This document shows, piece by piece, positions 1 to 7,945 of a stretch of DNA of 64,000 nucleotides (position 1 is the stretch's first letter; each line of letters opens with the position of its first letter). The notes under the pieces are model-generated. The model saw only the letters and a program-made list of their open reading frames with translations, made no database searches and had not been told where the DNA came from. Source of the stretch: Agarivorans albus (GTDB taxonomy: Bacteria; Pseudomonadota; Gammaproteobacteria; Enterobacterales; Celerinatantimonadaceae); assembly GCF_019670105.1 (NCBI RefSeq), contig NZ_AP023032.1, positions 2,908,972-2,972,971 of the forward strand. The letters run 5' to 3'. A program made the translations under genes and the position numbers.

Positions 1-649
1 CCGTAGTGTCATCTTTAATAAAGAAGGTCTCAGCGACATGCGAGCCACCCTGCGAATCATACACCGTCACCGAAGTGGCAGAAGTGTAGGTATTGCTGTC
101 GGTTGGGTCGAAATCGCCTATATCGTGAGTAGTACCGCTCGACGGCAAGTTAAAGCTCATATCAACTTGGCTTGTCATGGTAGGGTTACCTACTTCAGCA
201 CTAATTTGAATTGCGCTGGTTGCAGCCATACTCACCGCTGAAGGCGTGCCGCTGTTGTTCACGGTATAACCTTGTAGGTATTGACCTTGCGAGTTAACAA
301 TAAAGTTATCAGCGTTTAACTTAAACGCACCCGCACGAGTAAACTCTCGTGTTTGAGTGGTTAAGTCTGATGCGGTAACAAAAAAGCCTTCGCCACTGAT
401 CGCCATATCTAAGGCATTCTGGGTAAAGTTAAGACTACCTTGGTGGAATTGCTGAGCTACATCTACAGTTTTAACACCATTACCAACTGCGGTACGAGCA
501 TTTGAGAAAATCGATGTTGCATACACATCGGCAAACTCAGCACGCGACTCTTTAAAACCAATGGTGTTGACGTTAGCAATATTGTTCGCCGTTACGTCAA
601 GATCCTTTTGCGAGGCATTGATGCCGCTTAGAGCGATATTAAATGACAT
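1..649 (-). CDS. flgE: Flagellar hook protein FlgE (3' part cut off by the window edge)
   Basis: The minus-strand frame opens at an ATG at 647-649 behind an AGGAG ribosome site at 658-662 and stays open to the window edge, giving about 216 residues. The N-terminus begins MSFNIALSGINAS and carries the rod/hook-family pattern with TANNIANVNTIGFK, followed by GEGFFV, both typical of FlgE. FlgE polymerises into the hook outside the cell after export by the flagellar type III apparatus. It lies directly downstream of flgB-flgC-flgD in the same direction, the usual rod-hook operon order. The C-terminal half is outside the window, so total length is unknown. Confidence 0.93.
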   Translation of the reverse strand, partial: MSFNIALSGINASQKDLDVTANNIANVNTIGFKESRAEFADVYATSIFSNARTAVGNGVKTVDVAQQFHQGSLNFTQNALDMAISGEGFFVTASDLTTQTREFTRAGAFKLNADNFIVNSQGQYLQGYTVNNSGTPSAVSMAATSAIQISAEVGNPTMTSQVDMSFNLPSSGTTHDIGDFDPTDSNTYTSATSVTVYDSQGGSHVAETFFIKDDTT

Positions 650-681
650 CTCTCAATCTCCTATCGTTTTACTATTCTTTG

Positions 682-1353
682 TTAGGCCTTGGCTACTTCA
701 AGAACATCGCTCATTGCAATGCCGCCTAAGCCTTCTAAATTGACGACTACGCCAGATGTGCCACCTGCTAAGCTCACGCTACCTACGCTTGCATATGTTG
801 CGGTGGGTAAACTGATCTCTTTACCGCCTTGAACACCATTAACTTTAATGTTGTACTTACCTTCTGGCATTGGATTCCCATTGGAATCGGTGCCGTCCCA
901 AGAGAATGGCATGTTGCCACTTCCCTCACCTAAATCGATAACTTTGACGACTTCACCCGCCGCGTTCTCGACCGAAACTTTTACATTGGTTGTTGCCGCA
1001 CCAGTTACCGCTACACCATCAAAACCAGTACCACCGTTATGTCCGTAATCTAACGGGACTAACACTTTCTGGCCCACTAAAGTTGACGCCTGCAAGGCAG
1101 CCGATGAATTCATGATCGAGTTCATGGTGTCAAACTTAGTACCAAGCTCAGCAATCCCCTCGGAAGTCTGAAAGCTCGCCATTTGCGCAATCATCTCGGC
1201 GTTATCCACGGGTTTACTGGGGTCTTGATACTGCAACTGAGTAGTAAGCAGTGAGAAGAAGTCTTCTTGCCCCAATGACTGATTATTATTGCTCTCTGGA
1301 ACAACCGACTCTGGTTGCCAATAATTATTTTGTAACGGATCAATAGTAGACAC
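682..1353 (-). CDS. flgD: Flagellar hook capping protein FlgD
   Basis: This 223-residue protein begins at a GTG behind AAGGAG. The N-terminal third has the FlgD signature with DFFSLLTTQLQYQDPSKPVDN and MIAQMASFQTSEGI. The C-terminal part is an Ig/FnIII-like region containing a FSWDGTDSNGNPMPEGKY segment, as in other FlgD proteins. FlgD is the scaffold that caps the growing hook and guides FlgE assembly. It sits 10 bases after flgC and 32 bases before flgE. Length matches the family. Confidence 0.96.
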   Translation of the reverse strand: MSTIDPLQNNYWQPESVVPESNNNQSLGQEDFFSLLTTQLQYQDPSKPVDNAEMIAQMASFQTSEGIAELGTKFDTMNSIMNSSAALQASTLVGQKVLVPLDYGHNGGTGFDGVAVTGAATTNVKVSVENAAGEVVKVIDLGEGSGNMPFSWDGTDSNGNPMPEGKYNIKVNGVQGGKEISLPTATYASVGSVSLAGGTSGVVVNLEGLGGIAMSDVLEVAKA

Positions 1354-1363
1354 TGGCTACTCC

Positions 1364-1783
1364 TTAACTTTTACCCAGATTGAGCGTGCTATTTAGCATT
1401 TGCTTAGCGGCTTCAGTTACTTGAACATTGGCCTGATAGGAGCGAGAAGCACTCATCATGTCGGCCATTTCTTCAATAACGTTGACGTTTGGCTTGAAGA
1501 TATACCCTTCTTCATTAGCCATGGGGTGTTCTGGGTAATACTCTTTACGTAACGGAGCATCTGATTCAACTATGCCCGCTACTTTAACTTGTGCAGATTC
1601 AACTTGTGCTTGAGATGCTTTATTTAACTCAGCCTCAAACACTGGTTTTCTTGCTCGATACGTTTGATCGATACTTGAACTAATACTGTCGGCATTGGCT
1701 AGGTTACTGGCAGTGGTATTTAAACGTACCGACTGCGCTTTCATGGCCGAAGCTGAAATATCAAAAACATTAAAAAAGCTCAT
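1364..1783 (-). CDS. flgC: Flagellar proximal rod protein FlgC
   Basis: This 139-residue protein has the FlgB/FlgC-type N-terminus (MSFFNVFDISASAMKAQ, then TTASNLANADS) and the C-terminal helix region with NVNVIEEMADMMSASRSYQANV, which is diagnostic for FlgC. It forms part of the periplasmic rod joining the MS ring to the hook. Its ATG overlaps the flgB stop codon, pointing to translational coupling. It belongs to the flgBCDE operon. Confidence 0.97.
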   Translation of the reverse strand: MSFFNVFDISASAMKAQSVRLNTTASNLANADSISSSIDQTYRARKPVFEAELNKASQAQVESAQVKVAGIVESDAPLRKEYYPEHPMANEEGYIFKPNVNVIEEMADMMSASRSYQANVQVTEAAKQMLNSTLNLGKS

Positions 1784-2181
1784 TATTGACCTCCCTTAAT
1801 TGCATTTCGTAAGCCACTAAATTTGCTTGAAAGAAAGTTAATACCTGCTTGATATTCCAAGCCATTCTGCATAAATGCGGCTTTCTCTTTTTGTACATCA
1901 ACGGTATTACCGTCACCGGTGTCTGGTTGATCCGGCACTTGAAAGCCTAGTTCGGCAAACTGGCTGTTACCGCCGCTGATGTGGCGCTCATTAGTAATGT
2001 GCATTCCACCACTCTGCTTACTTTTAGCGGCAGCAAATGCTTTATTAAAATCTATATCTCGTGCTTTATAGTTAGGTGTATCAGCATTAGCAATGTTACT
2101 TGCAATCACTTCAGAACGGCGGGCTCTTACACCTACAGTATGCTGATGAACGCCTAATGCTTTATCAAATGTTATTGCCAT
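1783..2181 (-). CDS. flgB: Flagellar proximal rod protein FlgB
   Basis: This is a 132-residue rod protein with an N-terminal segment containing RRSEVIASNIANADTPNYKARD and a C-terminal QAGINFLSSKFSGLRNAI helix. An upstream in-frame GTG at 2187 exists, but the ATG at 2179-2181 is preferred because GAGG sits about six bases before it. FlgB forms the base of the rod. It is the first gene of the flgBCDE unit, and a perfect sigma-54 core promoter lies about 35-50 bases upstream. Confidence 0.96.
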   Translation of the reverse strand: MAITFDKALGVHQHTVGVRARRSEVIASNIANADTPNYKARDIDFNKAFAAAKSKQSGGMHITNERHISGGNSQFAELGFQVPDQPDTGDGNTVDVQKEKAAFMQNGLEYQAGINFLSSKFSGLRNAIKGGQ

Positions 2182-2214
2182 ATACACCTCGTTACACTTC
2201 CACGAAGAATATTT

Positions 2215-2230
2215 AGCAAGAGCTGTGCCA
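2215..2230 (-). promoter_or_regulatory. Sigma-54 promoter ahead of flgB
   Basis: Read on the minus strand the sequence is TGGCACAGCTCTTGCT, a full match to the RpoN consensus TGGCAC-N5-TTGCW with the required ten bases between GG and GC. Its position and orientation suit transcription of flgBCDE starting near 2203. In polar-flagellate gammaproteobacteria the basal body and hook genes are commonly RpoN/FlrC-dependent. Confidence 0.88.
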
Positions 2231-2313
2231 GAGTTTTTTTGACGCTTTTTGTTCAGCTAACTAAGGAACTTAGTTGTATTGATATGCTAGATAACAGTGG
2301 CAGGGTGATGCTA

Positions 2314-2352
2314 GCGGCAAGTAAAGCGGCAACTATTGCCATTTACTGCCGC
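2314..2352. repeat. Long imperfect hairpin between cheR and flgB
   Basis: GCGGCAAGTAAA at 2314-2325 is nearly the inverse of TTTACTGCCGC at 2342-2352, and the loop contains a further GCGGCAA/TTGCC pair. It starts just after the cheR stop. There is no clear T-tract, so it may be a processing or weak termination structure separating cheVR transcripts from flgB. Confidence 0.5.
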
Positions 2353-2364
2353 TTCGGGTTTAGC

Positions 2365-3198
2365 TTATTTTAGTTGATAAACAATGCCGGGATGGCAACG
2401 CAACATATTAAAACGATCGGTCAGGCCGGTAATAGACTCAGAGGCACCCAACATTAAATATCCATTAGGGTTTAATGCTTGAGCAAACTGATTAAGGATC
2501 TTCGATTTCACATCAGCGTTAAAATAAATCAAAACATTACGACAAAAAATGATATCGAATTTACCCATTAACGCGTAACTATCTAAGAGATTAAGCGGCC
2601 TAAAACTAACATTTTTACGCACTTTATCATTAACTCGAAATCTGCCGTCGGTAGTCGCTTCAAAAAACTGACGTTTACGCTCTGGCGATAAACCGCGCGC
2701 CAAGGCTAAAGTGTCATACTCACCACGCTTACAATGCTCCAGCATTGACGGTGATATGTCAGTCCCCACCACCTGCACCCCCATGGGTAAGGTTCCAGGG
2801 CGTTTAGCCTGATACTCCAGTGAAGTCATCATAATAGAGTATGGCTCTTGGCCAGAGGAGCTTGCCGCTGACCAAATCTTCACTGGCCGAGATAACTTTG
2901 TGAACTCCGGCAAGAGTTTGTCACCGAGCAATTGAAATGGATAAGTATCCCTAAACCACAGAGTCTCATTAGTGGTCATAGCATCCACCACGGCCGCACG
3001 TAAATCGCGCTCACGTAGGCTCATGGCTTTTTGAACTAGTTCGGTAAGGCTTGCTACAGAGTACTGAGCCATTAATGGCGATAAACGGCTCTTTACCAAG
3101 TATTGCTTGTTGTCACCTAATACAATTCCGCACTGCTTCTCTAGAAAGCCACAAAACTGTTTATACACATCATCTGTTATGGTTCTCAATGCATCCAC
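2365..3198 (-). CDS. cheR: Chemotaxis protein methyltransferase CheR
   Basis: This 277-residue enzyme has an N-terminal helical CheR domain and a C-terminal methyltransferase domain. IWSAASSSGQEPYS at about 108-121 is the SAM-binding loop and CRNVLIYF at about 219-226 is the second conserved motif. It transfers methyl groups from S-adenosylmethionine to glutamates of chemoreceptors in the cytoplasm during adaptation. It starts 3 bases after the cheV stop codon, so the two are probably co-transcribed. The cheV-cheR pair next to flgB matches vibrio and shewanella flagellar loci. Confidence 0.96.
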   Translation of the reverse strand: MDALRTITDDVYKQFCGFLEKQCGIVLGDNKQYLVKSRLSPLMAQYSVASLTELVQKAMSLRERDLRAAVVDAMTTNETLWFRDTYPFQLLGDKLLPEFTKLSRPVKIWSAASSSGQEPYSIMMTSLEYQAKRPGTLPMGVQVVGTDISPSMLEHCKRGEYDTLALARGLSPERKRQFFEATTDGRFRVNDKVRKNVSFRPLNLLDSYALMGKFDIIFCRNVLIYFNADVKSKILNQFAQALNPNGYLMLGASESITGLTDRFNMLRCHPGIVYQLK

Positions 3199-3201
3199 AC
3201 T

Positions 3202-4113
3202 CTATAAAGATTGACGAACAGCTGCAGCTAATTCATCTGGATTAAATTTAGCAATAAAGGCGTTAGCGCCAACTTTATTTACCATAGCTTGGTTGAATAC
3301 ACCACTTAAGGAAGTGTGTAAAATTATGTGCAGACCTTTTAAATCTGGATGAGAACGTACTTCCGCCGTTAATGTGTAACCATCCATTTCTGGCATTTCA
3401 ATATCTGAAATCACCAGCGCAATTTGATCGGTAATTGGACCATCTTTAGCCATAGTGGTTAACAGCTCGAGGGCTTCTCGTCCATCTTGGCAAAGTAAGG
3501 CTTCTACCCCTAAGGAGGTTACCGCGCGCTTAACTTGATTTCGCGCCACCGAAGAATCGTCAACCACCAATACTTTTTTGTCTATTTGAACGTTTGCGGC
3601 TGCTTCTTCAACAATCTCTTTACTTACTGTGGTATCAACCGGAGAAATTTCATCGAGAATCTTTTCAACGTCTAAAATAGAAACTAACTCTTTTTCAACC
3701 TCTGTTACCGCTGTCAGGTAGTTGAACTTACCTGCCCCTTTGGGCGGCGGCAAAATGTCTTCCCAATTCATATTTACAATACGCTCGACCGAGCCTACTA
3801 AAAAGCCCTGCACAGAACGGTTGTACTCTGAAATGATGATGAAACACTTGGTCACATCTTCTATTGGACGCCCGCCAGTGGCTGAACTTAAATCAATGAC
3901 CGAAATAGTTTGGCCACGAATATGTGCCACACCTCGGATAACAGGATTTAGTTTAGGCAGCGCGGTAAGTGGCGGACACTGTAAGACTTCTTTTACTTTA
4001 AATACATTAATGCCATAGCGCTGAGACCCATTTAACCTGAATAACAACAACTCTAAGCGATTCTGTCCTACTAGCTGCGTACGCTGGTTTACCGAATCTA
4101 AAATACCCGCCAT
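3202..4113 (-). CDS. cheV: Chemotaxis coupling protein CheV (CheW-receiver fusion)
   Basis: Residues about 15-160 form a CheW-like coupling domain (ELLLFRLNGSQRYGINVFKV and IRGQTISVIDL). Residues about 180-300 form a receiver domain with the acidic pair in VLVVDDSS at 185-186, the phosphoacceptor Asp in ISDIEMPEMDG at about 237, Thr at about 267 and Lys at about 289. CheV links chemoreceptors to CheA and can be phosphorylated for adaptation. Length (303) is normal. An AAGGAG ribosome site precedes the ATG. It runs opposite flgA. Confidence 0.96.
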   Translation of the reverse strand: MAGILDSVNQRTQLVGQNRLELLLFRLNGSQRYGINVFKVKEVLQCPPLTALPKLNPVIRGVAHIRGQTISVIDLSSATGGRPIEDVTKCFIIISEYNRSVQGFLVGSVERIVNMNWEDILPPPKGAGKFNYLTAVTEVEKELVSILDVEKILDEISPVDTTVSKEIVEEAAANVQIDKKVLVVDDSSVARNQVKRAVTSLGVEALLCQDGREALELLTTMAKDGPITDQIALVISDIEMPEMDGYTLTAEVRSHPDLKGLHIILHTSLSGVFNQAMVNKVGANAFIAKFNPDELAAAVRQSL

Positions 4114-4281
4114 ATACTTATCACTCCTTAGAAAGGGGCATCAACCTTGCTTAACCCCTGTATACTATCGCTTAATCTAACTTAATTGTCGTTTTTTTGA
4201 CACCAAGAGGCTTAACATCGACTTGTTAAGCATAGACAAAAAAGCCAATTGTTACTTTGCTTTATCGGTATCATATCGGAA

Positions 4282-4962
4282 ATGTTGATAAAAATTGCTG
4301 CTTCACTCGTATTATTTTGTTTTAGTCTTACTGCTCACACTAGTGAGCTGCACTCGCAGCTTGAAAAAGCAGCAGTAGATTTTGTTTATTCGCAGATAAC
4401 TCACGACAATGGTCAAAAAATTGAGCTAACCGCTAATCAATTAGATGAGCGAATCGCGATCCCCGACTGTTCAACGCCTTATCGTTACAGTCTAGCTAAT
4501 GGTGAAGTTCGGAGAAACACCAGCGTATTAGTTACGTGTGATGAACACGCAAACTGGCGCCTCTATATCCCAGTACGCAAACAAGTATTGCTTGCCGTGG
4601 TGGTAGCAGCCTCCCCCATCCAGGAAGGGGCTGCCTTAACTAACGCACAACTTACCACTAATTTTTTACCCGAGAATCGCTTACGCGGCAGTTACTTCAC
4701 AGAGCTAGAGCTCTTAGTTGGTGCTAAACTTAGACGAGCAATGCGTAAAGACCAAATTATAACTGGGCGCGATATTTGCATAATTTGCAAAGGTGATGCT
4801 GTTACCATCTCCGCCAATGCTGGTGGGCTGAATGTAACAACCCAAGGTACCGCTTTGTCTAGTGGCACTATCGGTGATACCATTCGGGTTAGAAATAATC
4901 AGTCTCAGCGTCTGGTCACCGGCCGAGTAAAAGCGATTGGAATAGTTGAGGTAAAACTTTAA
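4282..4962 (+). CDS. flgA: Flagellar P-ring assembly chaperone FlgA
   Basis: With the ATG at 4282 the protein is 226 residues and starts with a clean Sec signal peptide (MLIKIAASLVLFCFSLTAHT). A frame extending to a TTG at 4249 would place 11 extra residues ahead of it, which is less likely. The C-terminal half holds a SAF-type fold (QLTTNFLPENRLRGSYF, then RAMRKDQIITGRDI) and ends RVKAIGIVEVKL, typical of FlgA. FlgA is a periplasmic chaperone for FlgI. It lies upstream of flgMN, as in vibrios. No strong ribosome site is visible for either start. Confidence 0.93.
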   Translation: MLIKIAASLVLFCFSLTAHTSELHSQLEKAAVDFVYSQITHDNGQKIELTANQLDERIAIPDCSTPYRYSLANGEVRRNTSVLVTCDEHANWRLYIPVRKQVLLAVVVAASPIQEGAALTNAQLTTNFLPENRLRGSYFTELELLVGAKLRRAMRKDQIITGRDICIICKGDAVTISANAGGLNVTTQGTALSSGTIGDTIRVRNNQSQRLVTGRVKAIGIVEVKL

Positions 4963-4970
4963 TTTTTTTC

Positions 4971-4997
4971 TAAAGTTTTACCAAAGCAAGCCGATAG
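4971..4997 (+). promoter_or_regulatory. Sigma-28 (FliA) promoter ahead of flgMN
   Basis: TAAA at 4971-4974 is followed after exactly 15 bases by GCCGATAG at 4990-4997, compared with the FliA consensus TAAA-N15-GCCGATAA. It lies about 42 bases before the flgM start. Transcription of the anti-sigma-28 gene by sigma-28 itself is a standard feedback arrangement. Confidence 0.9.
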
Positions 4998-5039
4998 CTT
5001 TATTGAATACGAAAAATTGATTAACTGTGGGGCGCCATT

Positions 5040-5363
5040 ATGGCTTTAAATATTAACAACTTAGGTGGAAACCGTCCTAGTCAACTAGACTCAAATCGAG
5101 TTGCTGACAAAGGCACAAAAGAAAGCGCTGAACAACGTTCAACCGCTGGTTCTGCTGCAGCCCAGGATTCAGTTATGCTTACAAACGAAGCACAACAACT
5201 AAACCGTATTCAGCAGAATTTGCTCAGTGATTCAGATAGCAGAAGCTCGAAGCTCGAATCAATCAAGCAAGCGGTGGCCGATGGTACTTATCAAGTAGAT
5301 GCCAATAAAGTTGCACAGAAAATGGGTGACTTTGAAAGTGAGTTTAATAAAGCGCTTGGATAA
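5040..5363 (+). CDS. flgM: Anti-sigma-28 factor FlgM
   Basis: This 107-residue protein is polar and low in hydrophobics, as expected for the largely disordered FlgM. It begins MALNINNLG and its C-terminal half has the sigma-binding pattern around DSVMLTNEAQQLNRIQQNL and SKLESIKQAVADGTYQVDANKVAQKM. FlgM holds FliA inactive until it is secreted through the completed hook. It starts the two-gene unit flgM-flgN behind a sigma-28 promoter; flgN follows 7 bases later. Confidence 0.95.
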   Translation: MALNINNLGGNRPSQLDSNRVADKGTKESAEQRSTAGSAAAQDSVMLTNEAQQLNRIQQNLLSDSDSRSSKLESIKQAVADGTYQVDANKVAQKMGDFESEFNKALG

Positions 5364-5370
5364 TTAGCCT

Positions 5371-5790
5371 ATGATCGCCCCACTACTGAATACTCAAGAG
5401 CAGCAACTCACCTTGCTGCTTTCTCTTTTGGAGCAAGAAAAAGTTGCTCTTGAACAAGACGATACTATTGCTCTTTATGCTGTTGCTGAGCAAAAAGAAC
5501 AAGCATTGGCGCTAATAGCGAGTGCCGATGAAGAGATAGCAGCGTCTTCTAATAAAGAACAGCTGAATTCAGATCCTCAATTTGTTCAACAAGTAGATAC
5601 CATCAAAAGTTTGCTGGCCCAATGCCAAGAACGCAATCAGCTAAATGGCGAAATAATTAAAGCCAGCAACGAAAAAGTCAAACAGCTAAGCGCCGTAATT
5701 GACCAACTGCAAAACCAAAATGCGTCTACCTATGACAAACTAGGTAAAAAGCACAGTTCACAACGCATGGGTAAAGGCTTTAAAGCCTAA
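5371..5790 (+). CDS. flgN: Flagellar export chaperone FlgN
   Basis: This 139-residue, strongly helical and Gln/Glu-rich protein matches the size and character of FlgN, with LLSLLEQEKVALEQDD near the N-terminus and a C-terminal GKKHSSQRMGKGFKA tail. FlgN is the cytoplasmic chaperone for the hook-filament junction proteins FlgK and FlgL. Sequence conservation in this family is weak, so the call leans on its place directly after flgM. Confidence 0.9.
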   Translation: MIAPLLNTQEQQLTLLLSLLEQEKVALEQDDTIALYAVAEQKEQALALIASADEEIAASSNKEQLNSDPQFVQQVDTIKSLLAQCQERNQLNGEIIKASNEKVKQLSAVIDQLQNQNASTYDKLGKKHSSQRMGKGFKA

Positions 5791-5937
5791 GTTACCCCTC
5801 GCTTCCAGAAACTACACAACCCAAATTAACTGGGCATTAAGTTGTTCACCTTAGTTAATTGAATTTGAACGTCTGAATGCTCTACTGTTGTTAATTGGAA
5901 AAGTACTGCTTGTGGTAGTTACATATTCAAAAACAAC

Positions 5938-5963
5938 AAAACCCCAGCCAAGGCTAGGGTTTT
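5938..5963. terminator. Bidirectional terminator between flgN and the FlgO-like gene
   Basis: AAAACCCCAGCC and GGCTAGGGTTTT form a 12-base stem with one mismatch around an AA loop. The A/T-rich flanks provide a U-tract on either strand, fitting the two convergent genes on each side. Confidence 0.75.
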
Positions 5964-5990
5964 GCGTATAACAGTAATAGACGAAATTAA

Positions 5991-6737
5991 CTAACCACGC
6001 TCCCCCATCGGCATCTTAGTTTTACTGGCCTGCTTACGCGACTCGATAATCATTACCCCGTCTCGCTTAACTGGTGCAGGTACTTTGCTTTGATACACTT
6101 CATTGGGAATAAGCTCTTGAGCAGAAGCGACTACGACTTTTGATTGGGCGCCAACGATCCGCGCGTTAACCAAAATACCTTTATTTGATTTACTAAAAGT
6201 GCCTACAAGTAAGTACTCAATGGGTAAACGCTTTGACAACTCTTTTACGTTGCGGCTATATACAAAGTCCCCTTCTGGGGTAATGCGAATAAAACCAGTG
6301 GTTTTATAATCAATCACCGAAAAGCCACTTTGCTGCATCTCGTAAACAAAGCTTTCGGCTAGCTGCATGCCAAATAAATCAGTGGTACGAAGATTATCTA
6401 AAGGAACAAACGAAGCCACCCCGATTGGTGTATCAGCATTCACATAGTGAGAGCTTGAGACTAGGCGTTGCGACATTAGGTTTACATAATCTGTAAGTGA
6501 GTGCTGAACATCAGGGTCACTCATATCTGGGCTGGCAGGGTTAAGCGAACGGCTTTGCATTCCACTTAAAAACAACTGCCCATTCTCATCTACAACACCT
6601 TCCATATAGTGAGCGTTGTGAGTATGTGCGGCGTGATGCTTTGAGCCATCGTACACCACCACTTTTTGCATTGATGGGGAACTCGAGCACCCCACCAGCA
6701 TTGAAGTAGCCAAGGCTACTAAAGATATACCTTTCAT
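5991..6737 (-). CDS. Second FlgO-domain outer-membrane lipoprotein
   Basis: The protein has 248 residues with a lipoprotein signal (SMLVGCSSS, lipid-bearing Cys at 17). Residues about 85-215 match the FlgO domain: IGVASFVPLDNLRTTDLFGMQLAESFVYEMQQ, then PEGDFVYSRNVKELSKRLPIEYLLVGTF. A His-rich stretch (KHHAAHTHNAH, about 33-43) precedes it. FlgO in vibrios is an outer-membrane lipoprotein tied to the flagellar H ring. It lies 58 bases after flgP on the same strand, so it is probably in the flgOP transcript. It is a paralogue of FlgO at 7253-7837; vibrio loci generally have only one. Specific role unknown. Confidence 0.8.
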   Translation of the reverse strand: MKGISLVALATSMLVGCSSSPSMQKVVVYDGSKHHAAHTHNAHYMEGVVDENGQLFLSGMQSRSLNPASPDMSDPDVQHSLTDYVNLMSQRLVSSSHYVNADTPIGVASFVPLDNLRTTDLFGMQLAESFVYEMQQSGFSVIDYKTTGFIRITPEGDFVYSRNVKELSKRLPIEYLLVGTFSKSNKGILVNARIVGAQSKVVVASAQELIPNEVYQSKVPAPVKRDGVMIIESRKQASKTKMPMGERG

Positions 6738-6795
6738 GTCGCTTCCTTAATCGTCTATTACGCTTTAAGTATCGGCCAGAAAGGTAAAATCTTTA

Positions 6796-7272
6796 CTAAA
6801 AATGAACGGTTTTTTGACTCTCAAGATGGCGAGTTGGCGCCATAGACATAGTAACGCGGTACACTTCTCGGAAATCAAGTTGCAACTCAGTGACATATAC
6901 ATCGTCAACTGCGTAGGCATTAATCACCTTAGCACCACGAATTACCCCGGCAACCGAGGCGGCTAAACGCTCGTTACCAAGCACCATATCGCTGACTGTT
7001 GCGGTGCTATCGATATGTTGGCCATACACTTGCTCAGAAAGCTCTCTATAAGCATCTAACTTAGAGGCTTTCATTGCGCGTAATTGTTTAGCGCTCATGT
7101 CTGCGCCACGTTGCTGACTAATAGGCGCATAGCCAACAGCATTAACCACGGTAAAGTCACCCGGTGGCTCATAAGTCCATTCAACTTGTTTAACTTGGGT
7201 TGTTGGCGTACAAGCTAGCAACAACAAAACCGCTAAACTAATAAACCACGATCTAAAGTACAGATTGTTCAT
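6796..7272 (-). CDS. flgP: Flagellar outer-membrane lipoprotein FlgP (LPP20 family)
   Basis: From the ATG at 7272 the product is 158 residues starting MNNLYFRSWFISLAVLLLLACTPT, a lipoprotein signal with lipobox LLLAC. The frame also opens at 7290, but GGGAG lies about 11 bases before 7272 and the signal peptide starts there. The mature part has the LPP20/FlgP pattern (VNAVGYAPISQQRG, AMKASKLDAYRELSEQVYGQHID, VIRGAKVINAYAVDDVYVTELQL). FlgP contributes to the H ring or an outer basal disk in vibrios and campylobacters. Its start overlaps the end of flgO. Confidence 0.9.
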   Translation of the reverse strand: MNNLYFRSWFISLAVLLLLACTPTTQVKQVEWTYEPPGDFTVVNAVGYAPISQQRGADMSAKQLRAMKASKLDAYRELSEQVYGQHIDSTATVSDMVLGNERLAASVAGVIRGAKVINAYAVDDVYVTELQLDFREVYRVTMSMAPTRHLESQKTVHF

Positions 7273-7837
7273 GACGCTGCAAGCTCCCATTTACACTAGT
7301 CACACGCGGTGAAGTTGCCCCCGCCATATTGGGGATAAATTGATAAGCAGCCGACACAACCGCTTGGCTAGATAGCTCAACTAAACGAAGATTCACATGC
7401 CTACCAGAAGTGGTTCGCTGAAAACTGCCAACCACCACGTAGGTAATTTCCATTTCAGTACTCAGTAAATCTGCATCTCTCGATAACGAAAATTCGCCGA
7501 AACCTGGGTCCATTTGCAAACGTCCAGTAAGGCGCGGCTCTACCATATTTACGCCTTCACGCGATAAAGCGGCAAACATTGCCTCTGCCACTTGCCGCCC
7601 AAACCCATCGCTCGATTGCAAGTTGTCTAGATCCACCACCGTGCTTATGGCCACAGAGTCAGTCTCAGTTAAATCCACGTCATCAGTTAACTGTTGAGAC
7701 AGGTTGTCGACATGCACATACAAAGCGGCATCTTGCTGCTCTCGTGGCTCCACATAAGGATAATTAGAAACATGATGTAAACTGGTATTGCATCCTTGTA
7801 GCGTTACCAGCAAAATAAATAGTGTCGTATATCGCAT
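7253..7837 (-). CDS. flgO: Flagellar outer-membrane lipoprotein FlgO
   Basis: The ATG at 7835-7837 has a strong GGAGGAG site at 7844-7850 and starts the lipoprotein signal MRYTTLFILLVTLQGCNTS; the longer frame to 7870 is not supported. The 194-residue product contains a FlgO domain: VAISTVVDLDNLQSSDGFGRQVAEAMFAALSREG, then LSRDADLLSTEMEITYVVVGSFQ. In vibrios FlgO stabilises the flagellar base in the outer membrane. It is followed by overlapping flgP and then another FlgO-domain gene, and is divergent from flgT. Confidence 0.9.
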   Translation of the reverse strand: MRYTTLFILLVTLQGCNTSLHHVSNYPYVEPREQQDAALYVHVDNLSQQLTDDVDLTETDSVAISTVVDLDNLQSSDGFGRQVAEAMFAALSREGVNMVEPRLTGRLQMDPGFGEFSLSRDADLLSTEMEITYVVVGSFQRTTSGRHVNLRLVELSSQAVVSAAYQFIPNMAGATSPRVTSVNGSLQRHEQSVL

Positions 7838-7865
7838 ATCAATCTCCTCCGACTTCCCTGTTCCA

Positions 7866-7881
7866 AGCAATAACCGTTCCA
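7866..7881 (-). promoter_or_regulatory. Sigma-54 promoter candidate ahead of flgOP
   Basis: The minus strand reads TGGAACGGTTATTGCT, one mismatch from TGGCAC-N5-TTGCW, with the required ten bases between GG and GC. It lies about 30 bases upstream of the flgO start, a sensible distance for a short leader. Confidence 0.65.
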
Positions 7882-7905
7882 GTCAAAAAAATAGCGTTTT
7901 ATTTT

Positions 7906-7921
7906 GGGTATAGTTATTGCT
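7906..7921 (+). promoter_or_regulatory. Weak sigma-54-like element ahead of flgT
   Basis: GGGTATAGTTATTGCT keeps the GG and TTGCT blocks with ten bases between GG and GC, but the -24 block departs from TGGCAC. It ends 24 bases before the flgT ATG. It could pair with the divergent flgO promoter in a shared FlrC-controlled region. Confidence 0.35.
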
Positions 7922-7945
7922 TACTCCGAAACATAGGAGGGCCTT

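Noticed and set aside
2282-2300. An additional sigma-54 site on the plus strand (TGGCAGGGTGATGCT)
   Set aside because: The distance between GG and GC is nine rather than ten bases, and no plus-strand gene follows.
4114-4281. A sigma-28 promoter for cheV
   Set aside because: An AGCGATAG-like -10 block is present on the minus strand at 4165-4172, but there is no TAAA-like block at 15 bases upstream.
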